Source: Nodularia sp. (in: cyanobacteria) (GTDB lineage Bacteria > Cyanobacteriota > Cyanobacteriia > Cyanobacteriales > Nostocaceae). Taken from it: a DNA stretch of 64,000 nucleotides. Positions 46,328-53,745 of this stretch are shown in pieces. Location of the stretch: assembly GCA_007692755.1 (NCBI GenBank), contig REBL01000116.1, positions 1 through 64,000 on the forward strand. The letters run 5' to 3'. A program made the translations under genes and the position numbers. Below the pieces are notes generated by a model, which had not been told where the DNA came from, did no database searches, and was given only the letters and a program-made list of their open reading frames with translations. How positions within the stretch are numbered: position 1 is the first letter of the stretch; each line of letters begins with the position of its first letter.

Positions 46328-46541
46328 AATTACTCCTGATACACCCGCTTGGAGAATTTGAATGAATTAACATACTTTGCAGTCATGAATTTTTAACCAC
46401 CTTGATTTGCTTAAGTCAGACCAAAATCATTCATCTCCTTGTGGGAAAGAAGTTTTCAACTCATCTCAATCCAGCTTTTGAGACAGAAACTAGATTACTG
46501 CAAATATTTCTAATTCAATCAAGCTGAGTATAGAGAACTAC

Positions 46542-46553
46542 TCTCAACTAAGT
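46542..46553. promoter_or_regulatory. Weak candidate iron-regulation (Fur-like) motif upstream of the siderophore receptor
   Basis: TCTCAACTAAGT in the gap between the receptor start and the AraC stop resembles the TCTCA[A/G]TAATTT motif found upstream of the AraC gene and the ABC exporter. It matches only in part. The 46328-46569 gap shows no other clear signal. Confidence 0.2.
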
Positions 46554-46569
46554 CAACTCAAAAAGGGCA

Positions 46570-47568
46570 TCATGATCCCAAAAAGGACTTTGTACCTGCT
46601 AAACATTGGCTGGGAAGGATACCAAACTTGCGCTTGAAGACAGCCGCAAAGTGTCCCAGGTTGGAATAACCAATTTTGTTGGCAACCTCAGCTACAGTGG
46701 TGTTGCCTTGACACAATAGTTGTTGTGCTAAATTCATTCGTTTATCTGTTAAGTAACTCAATACGGTTGTGCCAAACAGTTGAGGAAATCCGCGTTTGAG
46801 AGTGCGATCGCTTACCCCGACTATTTGTGCTAATTCTAACAATGAGGGTGGATTCTCCAAACTTGCCAATAAAATTTCCCTAGCGTGATGAATGCGGTTG
46901 ATGGTATCTGGCTTCAGTCGTGGCGACTCTGGTAGTTGATCCTGTTCCGCCAAGATAGGAAATAACTGCAACCTGATGAGTTCCAACACCTTGGTTTGTA
47001 AGTACATTCGCTTCATTGTTTCTCGGTAGGGACAGCTGATGATTTGCTGTACTACACCTTGGACCGCAGTGGTAATTTCGGGGTAAAGCAATGTCTGCCA
47101 GTCGTTACCCTTGGTTAAAAAACGCAATAACTGGGGAATTTCCCCTGTTTCATCTGGGAAAAAAGTTGCCAGCAAGTCAGGGGAAATATGAACCTCAAGA
47201 CCCAGGTATCGGGATTTGGTAAAGTTGAGATTCATTTTGGGTTGAACACCGCTACCAGAGATACAGCTATATCCGCCCCCTAATTGCCCTCCATGCTGAG
47301 TCGTGATTGTACCAGCCAGAAGGAAGGAGAAATGTAATGAATGATGCCACTCTGGAATTTGAAATAACACATTATCGTGATATTCATTGTCCAAAATTGA
47401 AAGCCACAGATGAGGATATACTTCGATTGTTTGCACATAGCCTGTACCTAGTTGTCTAGGAATTTCCTGGATAATTCCCAATGAATTTAATCCCGGTTTG
47501 GGTGGATTGTTTTGGTTTGCTTCTGCCCAAAATTCTTGGTAGTCTGTGATCTTCAGCTTAATAGTCAT
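46570..47568 (-). CDS. AraC family transcriptional regulator (PchR-like)
   Basis: This 332-aa protein has a PchR-like ligand-binding N-terminal region and a C-terminal AraC DNA-binding domain with two HTH units. The first is SLLELAQIVGVSDRTLKRGF; the second includes TVAEVANKIGYSNLGHFAAV followed by FKRKFGILPSQ, the AraC signature. PchR-type regulators sense ferri-siderophores and activate cognate receptor genes. It lies 242 bases upstream of the siderophore receptor, same strand, and downstream of the ABC exporter genes, so it is well placed to control this module. Confidence 0.9.
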   Translation of the reverse strand: MTIKLKITDYQEFWAEANQNNPPKPGLNSLGIIQEIPRQLGTGYVQTIEVYPHLWLSILDNEYHDNVLFQIPEWHHSLHFSFLLAGTITTQHGGQLGGGYSCISGSGVQPKMNLNFTKSRYLGLEVHISPDLLATFFPDETGEIPQLLRFLTKGNDWQTLLYPEITTAVQGVVQQIISCPYRETMKRMYLQTKVLELIRLQLFPILAEQDQLPESPRLKPDTINRIHHAREILLASLENPPSLLELAQIVGVSDRTLKRGFPQLFGTTVLSYLTDKRMNLAQQLLCQGNTTVAEVANKIGYSNLGHFAAVFKRKFGILPSQCLAGTKSFLGS

Positions 47569-47605
47569 AAATCTTAGCTATCAGAGTCATCTTACTAATA
47601 TTTAT

Positions 47606-47617
47606 TCTCAGTAATTT
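47606..47617. promoter_or_regulatory. Candidate Fur-like box upstream of the AraC regulator
   Basis: TCTCAGTAATTT lies 38 bases upstream of the AraC start. The same 12 bases with A for G occur at 50326-50337 (opposite strand) upstream of the ABC exporter. It sits within TTACT...AGTAA half-sites. Cyanobacterial Fur boxes are AT-rich with CTCA cores, so iron control is plausible but untested. Confidence 0.3.
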
Positions 47618-47645
47618 TAGCCTAATGCTGAAGACTATCACTAGA

Positions 47646-48470
47646 TTAAGAATCCCGGTGTTGATAGGCGCGTATCGCTAAGGTACTGAACACCGCAGTG
47701 AGGACAAAACTCCACAACAAAGTGATCATCACTGGACTGGCTACTAAACCACCGGAAGACAAACCACGGAGTGCTTGAGCTGCTGAAGATACCGGGTTAA
47801 TTTCGACAAAACCTTGAATCCATTCTGGAAAGCCTTCTTTGGGTACATACCCAATACTCAGAAACGTTAACGGCAATACCCAGGGGAACATTGCGGCTTG
47901 GATTGATTCAGCTGACTTGACCTTGACAGCAATGAATACTGCTAACCATGCAAAGGACAAAGTAAAGATCACAGGCAGAATCAGAAAGCTGATTATAGCC
48001 AGGAAATTAGTTTGAAAACGGAAGCCCAGCAGATATCCAATTAAGGTGGTAATTCCTACCTGTACCAGTAAACGAGCCGCACTACTGAGGATTCGCCCAG
48101 TTAGCACCGCAGACCTAGCGATGGGCATTGTCCGCAATCGTGTATCCATGCCGCTTTGCAGGTCGCTGTATAATGAATTTCCAGTGTTAATGACGCTAAA
48201 AAGCAAGCCCTGAACTATGTTGAATGGCACAACGAACTGAGCATAGTCTGCATAGCTACCATTAGGCATGACTACCTTGGCAAAGCTAGCAGTGAAAACG
48301 AGCAAGAGAAACACGGGAAATGCCGTTGCACCAAAGATGATAGCTGGGTTTCTCAGGTCAAGAAGTAAGTTACGGCGAGCAATTAAGGTAATTTCTGTGA
48401 GTGTGCGAAACAAGTTACCTTCTTGATGAGCTGCTACGAATTCAGTTACATTTGATAGAGGTCTAGTCAT
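47646..48470 (-). CDS. ABC-2 type exporter permease (second subunit)
   Basis: This 274-aa permease has six hydrophobic segments in the DrrB/ABC-2 layout, including an AIIFGATAFPVFLLLVFTAS helix, LLVQVGITTLIGYLLGFRF, and the typical LPLTFLSIGYVPKEGFPEWI stretch before the last helix. The ATG overlaps the stop of the paralogous permease upstream by 4 bases (ATGA). Both permeases are 274 aa and share PxxFLSxGYxPxExFPxW-type motifs, so a heterodimer with the ATPase upstream is likely. The substrate is unknown; siderophore export is suggested by position. Confidence 0.88.
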   Translation of the reverse strand: MTRPLSNVTEFVAAHQEGNLFRTLTEITLIARRNLLLDLRNPAIIFGATAFPVFLLLVFTASFAKVVMPNGSYADYAQFVVPFNIVQGLLFSVINTGNSLYSDLQSGMDTRLRTMPIARSAVLTGRILSSAARLLVQVGITTLIGYLLGFRFQTNFLAIISFLILPVIFTLSFAWLAVFIAVKVKSAESIQAAMFPWVLPLTFLSIGYVPKEGFPEWIQGFVEINPVSSAAQALRGLSSGGLVASPVMITLLWSFVLTAVFSTLAIRAYQHRDS

Positions 48471-49291
48471 TGCGATCGCCTCTGATTAAGTTGAATAGAG
48501 ACAAACACAAATATCAGCAGTAATCCCAGTAACCAAGTCAGTGACCAAAACAGTGGATTTAATAACTCACCGCCACTAACTAATATCCGTAGTGCTTCAG
48601 CTGTGTAGCTTACAGGCTGACGGAGAACAATTGGCTGGAGCCATTGGGGGAAATTTTCGGCAGGGCTAAAACCTGTGCTGAGTAAAAGTAATGGGGCGTA
48701 AGGAACAATACTTAGTGATTGCACTAAATCTGGCTGTTTTAATGCTAAAGCCAGGACGGCATAACCAGCGATGGTTGTGGTTGTAAATAGCAACGTCAAG
48801 ACTAAAAACCCGATTGCAGATAAAAAACCTGCCTGAAAACGGAAACCGTAGAGATGAGCGAAGCTGACTAGAATTGTGATACTAATCAACGCTCGGACGA
48901 GGTAAGCAATTAACAGTCCACCGAAGGTAGCTAACGGTGAAATTGGCATTGCTCGGCAACGTTGAAACATCCCTGACTGCATATCGTAGGACAGGTTAAC
49001 GGCTGCTCCCATTGCTGTAAAAAACATAGATTGGAGGGTAATAATGGGAAGCAAGTATTGAATATAATTAATTTCTTGCGTTACCATTAACTTCTCAAAG
49101 GTGAGCAGAAATCCACTCAGAAAAATAATGGGAATCAGGACTACAGATACTACAACTGTGGGAAATCGGCTCAACAAGATGAGATTTCGTTGACCAATAA
49201 TTAAACTATCGGCAAATGCCCTACTAATGCCTAACTCCTGGCGAGTTGTGACTAATTTTTTGGCTCTTGCGTGTATCTCATCGGTATTCAT
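48467..49291 (-). CDS. ABC-2 type exporter permease (first subunit)
   Basis: This 274-aa membrane protein is paralogous to its downstream neighbour. Hydrophobic segments include VVSVVLIPIIFLSGFLLTFE, then the conserved MQSGMFQRCRAMPISPLA loop (the neighbour has LQSGMDTRLRTMPIARSA) and LLLLSTGFSPAENFPQWL. That loop is typical of DrrB-like drug and lipid exporters. It starts 22 bases after the ATPase stop, and its end overlaps the next permease, so the three genes form one translation-coupled set. The product probably works as a heterodimeric exporter in the inner membrane. Confidence 0.88.
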   Translation of the reverse strand: MNTDEIHARAKKLVTTRQELGISRAFADSLIIGQRNLILLSRFPTVVVSVVLIPIIFLSGFLLTFEKLMVTQEINYIQYLLPIITLQSMFFTAMGAAVNLSYDMQSGMFQRCRAMPISPLATFGGLLIAYLVRALISITILVSFAHLYGFRFQAGFLSAIGFLVLTLLFTTTTIAGYAVLALALKQPDLVQSLSIVPYAPLLLLSTGFSPAENFPQWLQPIVLRQPVSYTAEALRILVSGGELLNPLFWSLTWLLGLLLIFVFVSIQLNQRRSQ

Positions 49292-49313
49292 TTAGTTACA
49301 TTCACAAGGAGAT

Positions 49314-50261
49314 TCAAGAGGATTTTTCAGATTCGTCTGTTGTGTGACCAGTCAAGGCAAAAAACACATCATCTAGACTGGGGCGACATAGAGAAATGTC
49401 GGTGAGGGTGACACCAACTCCTTCCACACGTCGGATGACCTCAGATAAAGTTTGTACGCCTTGGGGGGCGGGAAGAGTTAGATTACTTTTCCCAGTGATT
49501 TCACCGAGACCTGCTAGGGATTCCCGGACTTTTTGCTCGTCATCAGGAGAAGCAAGTTGCAACTTACAAAAGGTTTCCCCAACTCGGTTTTTGAGTTCGT
49601 CGGCTGTGCCTTGAGCGATCGCTTGTCCACGATCTATGACTATAATCCAGTCAGCTAACTCATCGGCTTCCTCTAGATACTGGGTGGTTAAGAGAATTGT
49701 CATTCCTTGTTCCCGTAATGTTCTGACCATATTCCATACTTGGTGACGGCTGCGAGGATCAAGACCAGTAGTAGGTTCGTCAAGAAATAATACTAATGGC
49801 TCAGTGATAATGCTGACTGCCAAATCTAGTCGCCTTCGCATCCCACCAGATAATTCCTTAACGCGTATATTTGCTGCTTCCTTTAAATCAAATTGCTCTA
49901 GTAATTCCGTTGTTCTCCTTGCAGTTCGAGCCTTAGATAGGCGCAACAGTCGCCCGAAAAATACTAAATTTTCTCTTGTGGTGAGTTGTTCATCTACAGC
50001 CGCAAATTGTCCCGTTAGTCCAATTAATGACCGGACTGCCGCAGGTTGCTTGAGGACATCATAACCTGCGATCGCAGCGCTACCTTGATCTGGTTTGATT
50101 AAAGTCGTGAGGCAATTAATTGTTGTAGTTTTGCCCGCGCCATTTGGTCCGAGTATACCCAGCACTGATCCCGCAGGTGTGGAAAAGTTAATCCCTCGCA
50201 ATACTTCTTTTTTGCCAAAATACTTTCTCAGGTTTTTGACTTGCACCATCATATAGGTCAT
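49314..50261 (-). CDS. ABC transporter ATP-binding protein (DrrA-like)
   Basis: This 315-aa ATPase has Walker A GPNGAGKTTT, Q-loop LTGQFAAVDEQLT, signature LSGGMRRRLDL, Walker B LVLFLDEPTTGLDP and H-loop-type TTQYLEE. The C-terminal extension of about 90 residues (ADELKNRVGETFCKLQL...LDDVFFALTG) is the DrrA type found in antibiotic and siderophore exporters. Starts at 50261 (ATG) or 50252 (ATG) are both possible; AAGGA is far upstream of either. It heads the exporter operon, with a Fur-like motif in its leader region, and is the natural partner of the two permeases. Confidence 0.9.
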   Translation of the reverse strand: MTYMMVQVKNLRKYFGKKEVLRGINFSTPAGSVLGILGPNGAGKTTTINCLTTLIKPDQGSAAIAGYDVLKQPAAVRSLIGLTGQFAAVDEQLTTRENLVFFGRLLRLSKARTARRTTELLEQFDLKEAANIRVKELSGGMRRRLDLAVSIITEPLVLFLDEPTTGLDPRSRHQVWNMVRTLREQGMTILLTTQYLEEADELADWIIVIDRGQAIAQGTADELKNRVGETFCKLQLASPDDEQKVRESLAGLGEITGKSNLTLPAPQGVQTLSEVIRRVEGVGVTLTDISLCRPSLDDVFFALTGHTTDESEKSS

Positions 50262-50285
50262 GGGAGTTATTTATATTCCTTGTCG

Positions 50286-50318
50286 AACGACTCCCAGTCT
50301 TCTAGGAGTTCTTTTTTT
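50286..50318 (+). terminator. Intrinsic-terminator-like hairpin with no obvious gene
   Basis: ACTCC (50290-50294) pairs with GGAGT (50305-50309) and is followed by a run of eight T. It points along the plus strand, where no gene ends. It lies in the leader of the ABC exporter (minus strand). It may terminate an antisense or small RNA transcript, or be chance. Confidence 0.4.
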
Positions 50319-50325
50319 TACGCAC

Positions 50326-50337
50326 AAATTATTGAGA
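50326..50337. promoter_or_regulatory. Candidate Fur-like box upstream of the ABC exporter
   Basis: AAATTATTGAGA (minus strand TCTCAATAATTT) lies 65 bases upstream of the ATPase start, within a longer AT-rich stretch (TTATTGAGAGTAATTATT). It matches the 47606-47617 site at 11 of 12 bases. This supports common control of the exporter and the AraC gene, possibly by Fur. Confidence 0.3.
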
Positions 50338-50529
50338 GTAATTATTAATATTAAATTTTACAATAACAAACAATCATTACATCCGCAATTGCTATCGTGG
50401 CTTCTGTGACTAAGATATGCCGGCAATGTATAACCCTACACGCATGAATAATATCGCCAAAGCTACTCAAAATTTGGTGAGAAAATTAACAGTCTTTGTC
50501 CAAAATGTTCTGCCCCTAGTTTTGCAATT

Positions 50530-50846
50530 ACCCAAAAAATTCCGGGTTTACCAAGATACTTAAGCTCAATATAACCCTCTACTGCCCCTTGCTTTAGGGT
50601 ATCTAGGTCTGCAAGCTTTTGTCGTCGTTTTTCTGGATCTTGTTTTCTCTTATGAGTATGGCGGGTGCGTTTCCGTTTCCACTTTTTTTTTGAGCAAACG
50701 TCGCAGACGAGACGGACTCAGTTGCACATTTCTGTCTTGAGCCAGTTTTTCTGATAACTGCAAACTGTTATAAGTACGTGGTTCTACCTCTAAGCAATCC
50801 TCTAAATATACTAAGTCTGCCTCAAGCCATTTACACTTTGCTCCCC
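50530..50846 (-). mobile_element. IS630-family transposase remnant
   Basis: The minus-strand reading gives KWLEADLVYLEDCLEVEPRT, then YNSLQLSEKLAQDRNVQLSP and SRLRRLLKKK, an N-terminal winged-helix half of IS630 transposases. After a run of nine A (50683-50691) the homology continues one frame over: WKRKRTRHTHKRKQDPEKRR, then AVEGYIELKYLGKPGIFW. The catalytic DDE residues are not seen and homology fades near 50530. The A-run is a frameshift point that in related IS elements can be a programmed slippage site, but this copy is truncated at both ends. No terminal repeats were found. It abuts a CHAT gene fragment. Confidence 0.75.
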
Positions 50847-50852
50847 GCCCGG

Positions 50853-51040
50853 AAGCTTTGCGCCAAGCCCAACTAAATTTACTACAGGGTGATAACTCTA
50901 AAGTTGCTTCAGACACAGAACGGCGAGGAATTAATGTTGAAGCTTTACCAGATGCACCTTCCAGACACCAACGGGGTACTAGTGGTTATTCTCACCCTTA
51001 CTACTGGGGGGCATTTATTTTGATTGGGAATAGTTTGTGA
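50853..51040 (+). pseudogene. C-terminal fragment of a TPR-CHAT gene
   Basis: These 188 bases are nearly identical to the 3' end of the intact TPR-CHAT gene at 53746-58779. Both encode LRQAQLNLL-x-GDNS, a DTERRGINVEALP segment, then SGYSHPYYWGAFILIGNSL and a stop. Homology starts abruptly at about 50853, next to the IS630 remnant on the opposite strand. The catalytic His and Cys of the CHAT domain are missing. It is a leftover of a second, once adjacent CHAT gene, or a partial copy made by recombination. Confidence 0.85.
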
Positions 51041-51186
51041 ACATTTCCCCACATCCCATATCCTTTTTATTGAAGCAAGAGTTGTTTTGAAGGTAAATTC
51101 GAGCAGCTACTTGACAAAAAAGTATTGGGAATTGTCCACAAATTAAAGTAATTTTAGCCTTGCTTGATTCATGGTTAAAAAATTTA

Positions 51187-53415
51187 TTAATGCCCTTTTT
51201 TATAGCTATGGAAAGCCGATGTTTCTATTCCCTGAATGTCATATTGGTCAGGATCAAAAGTTCCATGCATTGTGATCATCATGGCATGGATCAATGCCTT
51301 TGCTTTCAGCAGTGTTTCCTGGAACTCCATCTCAGGATCAGAAAGTGCCACAATTCCCCCACCAACACCGATTGAAGTGTGTTCGGGAGTCAGCACCGCA
51401 GTACGAATGACAATGTTCAAATCGGCTGAACCATTCAATCCTAAAAAGCCGATAGCCCCTGAGTATACTCCCCGTGGTTTCTGCTCTAATCGATCAATAA
51501 TTTGCAGGGTTCTTAGCTTAGGCGCACCTGTCATAGAACCGCCGGGAAATGCATAGCGAATGCAGTCTGTGGTACTCATATCAGTGCGTAAATGACCGCG
51601 AATGGTCGTCACCAGTTGATGCACCGTGGCATAGGTTTCCACATCCATCAATTTGGGAACATGGACAGTTCCCACAGCACAAACCCGCCCCAGATCATTG
51701 CGAAGCAAATCCACAATCATCAGATTCTCAGCTCGATCTTTTTCGCTGTTTCGCAATCGTTCACGCAGGATAAAATCTTCATCGATTGTTTCTCCGCGTC
51801 GCAGCGTTCCCTTGATCGGCTTTGTTTCCACCCAACCTTGGCGATCAATGCGTAGAAATCGCTCTGGAGACGAGCAGGCAATTGCCACATCGCCAAAGCG
51901 TAAAAATGCTGCATAGGGAGCAGGATTAATACGGCGTAATGAACGATAGAACGCCAGTGGATCAGGAGTCGCATCTGTCTGAATCTGGTTTGTTAAACAA
52001 ACTTGATAAGTTTCTCCTTTTTGAATTTCTTGCAAACATATCTGAATATCATTAAGGTAAGTTTTTTTAGGCCGATTTAATTTGAAAATAACAGATGTCT
52101 GAATATTCTCAGGAACAATAGGCGAGAGGGGAGGAAGGTGATCAATTTGTTCTTTGATCCATTCAAACCAGACTTCGGCTGAGGTTGTTTGTCCCTGCTG
52201 AATTAGACAGAGCAGATATAAAGTTTGCTCCTGGTGATCAATTACAATCATTCGATCAGCTAAGATGAACATGGCATCGGGTAAGGTAGAGGGGTGGTTT
52301 AATTGAGATCCACATTCCGCCTTGAGTTCATAACCAAAGTAACCCACAAACCCGCAATTGAAATCGAAAGGTAGGTCATCAGATGAGCAGTGTCGCCGTT
52401 CAATTTCCTGCTTGAGATACTCGAATATCCCTTCTGTCCTATAGCTTACAGTATCAGACTGTGTAACTTTGAGTTCGTGCGATCGCTGCGCTCTGTTCGA
52501 GACGTTCCGCGTTAGCGGAGCTTTCGCTTTAGCGATACGCTGTAGGCATCGCGTTTGATAGTGAATCAGCAGACTATTTTCGCCACCGCTATCTCCCATA
52601 AAGGAGAAGCGAGAAAGACCGGGTTCAACACGACTGCTGTCTAGCCAGAACGCATTTGATGCTTTGCCAAATAGATGCACAAACATCTGTTCTGTATCAG
52701 GACACAAATTCAGTTTGCGCGTACAAAGTTCAAATTCCTGCTGCTGTTTTTGGGAGGAAGAACTTGCTGGTAAAGGATCAGTCCGGCTATATCCTGCCCA
52801 ATATTGTTTTCTGGGACTGCTGCCTCGCTTTTGGGCAAATTTTAGAGTAATCTGTTTAAAATTCTCTAACAAAGTTTGTCCATACTGAGTACAAATTGAC
52901 TCTGGATGAAACTGCACACCCCATAGCGGCAAAAATCGATGGCGTAGTCCCATCACAAGGTTGTCTTCCGTCCACGCCACTTTTTCTAAACAGTCCGGTA
53001 GGTCATCGGAAACCAGCAAGGAATGGTAGCGCACAACAGAGAAAGGAGAAGGAATTCCCTCAAACAGGTCAGTCCCAAGATGATAAACTTCACTCAGCCG
53101 ACCATGCCGAACCTCTGGCGCATGAATAACTGTTCCTCCATATCCATGGCCTAATCCCTGATGTCCAAGGCAAACGCCTAGAAGCGGTATCTGTGCATTT
53201 TGAATAGCTTCACGACAGATGCCAAAATCTTCTGGGTTCTCCGGACGACCAGGACCCGGTGAAATGACAATGTTATCAAATTCCCACTGTTTCAATTCAT
53301 CCCATATAACTTGATCGTTGCAAATTACTGTGGGATATTCTCCATTGACCTCTGCAATTAATTGGTAAAGATTAAAGGTATAAGAGTCATAGTTGTCAAT
53401 AATCAGGGTTTTCAC
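51187..53415 (-). CDS. Aminodeoxychorismate synthase, fused glutaminase-synthase (PabA-PabB)
   Basis: About 742 aa from a GTG at 53415 with GAGG 8 bases upstream. The N-terminal class I glutamine amidotransferase (1-190) has Cys82 (GVCLGHQG), His170 and Glu172 (QFHPES). The C-terminal chorismate-binding part contains the PIKGT motif (533-537), whose Lys identifies PabB-type aminodeoxychorismate synthase rather than TrpE (PIAGT), followed by GGSMTGAPK and IGVGGGIVALSDPEMEF. It makes 4-amino-4-deoxychorismate for p-aminobenzoate and folate, or for a secondary product. A repeat-derived in-frame insertion occupies residues about 288-313, between the two domains. It is transcribed away from the TPR-CHAT gene. 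Confidence 0.9.
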   Translation of the reverse strand: MKTLIIDNYDSYTFNLYQLIAEVNGEYPTVICNDQVIWDELKQWEFDNIVISPGPGRPENPEDFGICREAIQNAQIPLLGVCLGHQGLGHGYGGTVIHAPEVRHGRLSEVYHLGTDLFEGIPSPFSVVRYHSLLVSDDLPDCLEKVAWTEDNLVMGLRHRFLPLWGVQFHPESICTQYGQTLLENFKQITLKFAQKRGSSPRKQYWAGYSRTDPLPASSSSQKQQQEFELCTRKLNLCPDTEQMFVHLFGKASNAFWLDSSRVEPGLSRFSFMGDSGGENSLLIHYQTRCLQRIAKAKAPLTRNVSNRAQRSHELKVTQSDTVSYRTEGIFEYLKQEIERRHCSSDDLPFDFNCGFVGYFGYELKAECGSQLNHPSTLPDAMFILADRMIVIDHQEQTLYLLCLIQQGQTTSAEVWFEWIKEQIDHLPPLSPIVPENIQTSVIFKLNRPKKTYLNDIQICLQEIQKGETYQVCLTNQIQTDATPDPLAFYRSLRRINPAPYAAFLRFGDVAIACSSPERFLRIDRQGWVETKPIKGTLRRGETIDEDFILRERLRNSEKDRAENLMIVDLLRNDLGRVCAVGTVHVPKLMDVETYATVHQLVTTIRGHLRTDMSTTDCIRYAFPGGSMTGAPKLRTLQIIDRLEQKPRGVYSGAIGFLGLNGSADLNIVIRTAVLTPEHTSIGVGGGIVALSDPEMEFQETLLKAKALIHAMMITMHGTFDPDQYDIQGIETSAFHSYKKGH
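52479..52553. repeat. 75-bp dispersed repeat inserted in frame in the pabAB-type gene
   Basis: The stretch from GCGATCGCTGCGCTCTG to the final TAGGCATCGCG contains small hairpins TCCGC-GTTA-GCGGA and TCGC-TTTA-GCGA. It is 75 bases, an exact codon multiple, and encodes a basic segment (LQRIAKAKAPLTRNVSNRAQ) foreign to the enzyme family. This palindromic repeat type is common between genes in Nostoc-like genomes. Confidence 0.75.
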
Positions 53416-53745
53416 ATTGTTATCCTCAATTACACAAATAAAAAAACAGAACACAAGTGCTATATAAAACTTACTTAAAGCACTGCGGATTTTAAAATTT
53501 CAACATAATGCTGAAGCCTTGAAAGAATATTTTTGAAGACTTGAGGCGTAATCAAGATTCTTGCTCATCTTATATAAGCTTGTCTACAGGGGATTAAAGC
53601 CCTTACTGCGCCATATTATCGTATCTGCGGAAAATGGTAGGCTAAGAAAACTGTGATTATTCTTGTATTTTTGCATAACCTGGATAGCCACCAGAAGTAT
53701 ATAAGAATTGAAGAGGCTGTTTACTATAAAGGTTAGGAGTTACCA
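53416..53745. other. Divergent intergenic region of 330 bp
   Basis: An AT-rich region between the pabAB-type gene (minus) and the TPR-CHAT gene (plus). A good Shine-Dalgarno (GGTTAGGAG) precedes the ATG at 53746. TATATAAG near 53698 could be a -10 box, but no properly spaced -35 is seen. No coding remnant. Confidence 0.5.

Noticed and set aside
41541-50261. Complete siderophore biosynthesis cluster
   Set aside because: Uptake, regulation and an exporter are present but no NRPS, NIS synthetase or FecCD permease is seen.
51187-53415. Anthranilate synthase (TrpE-G)
   Set aside because: The PIKGT motif indicates PabB-type aminodeoxychorismate synthase; TrpE has PIAGT.
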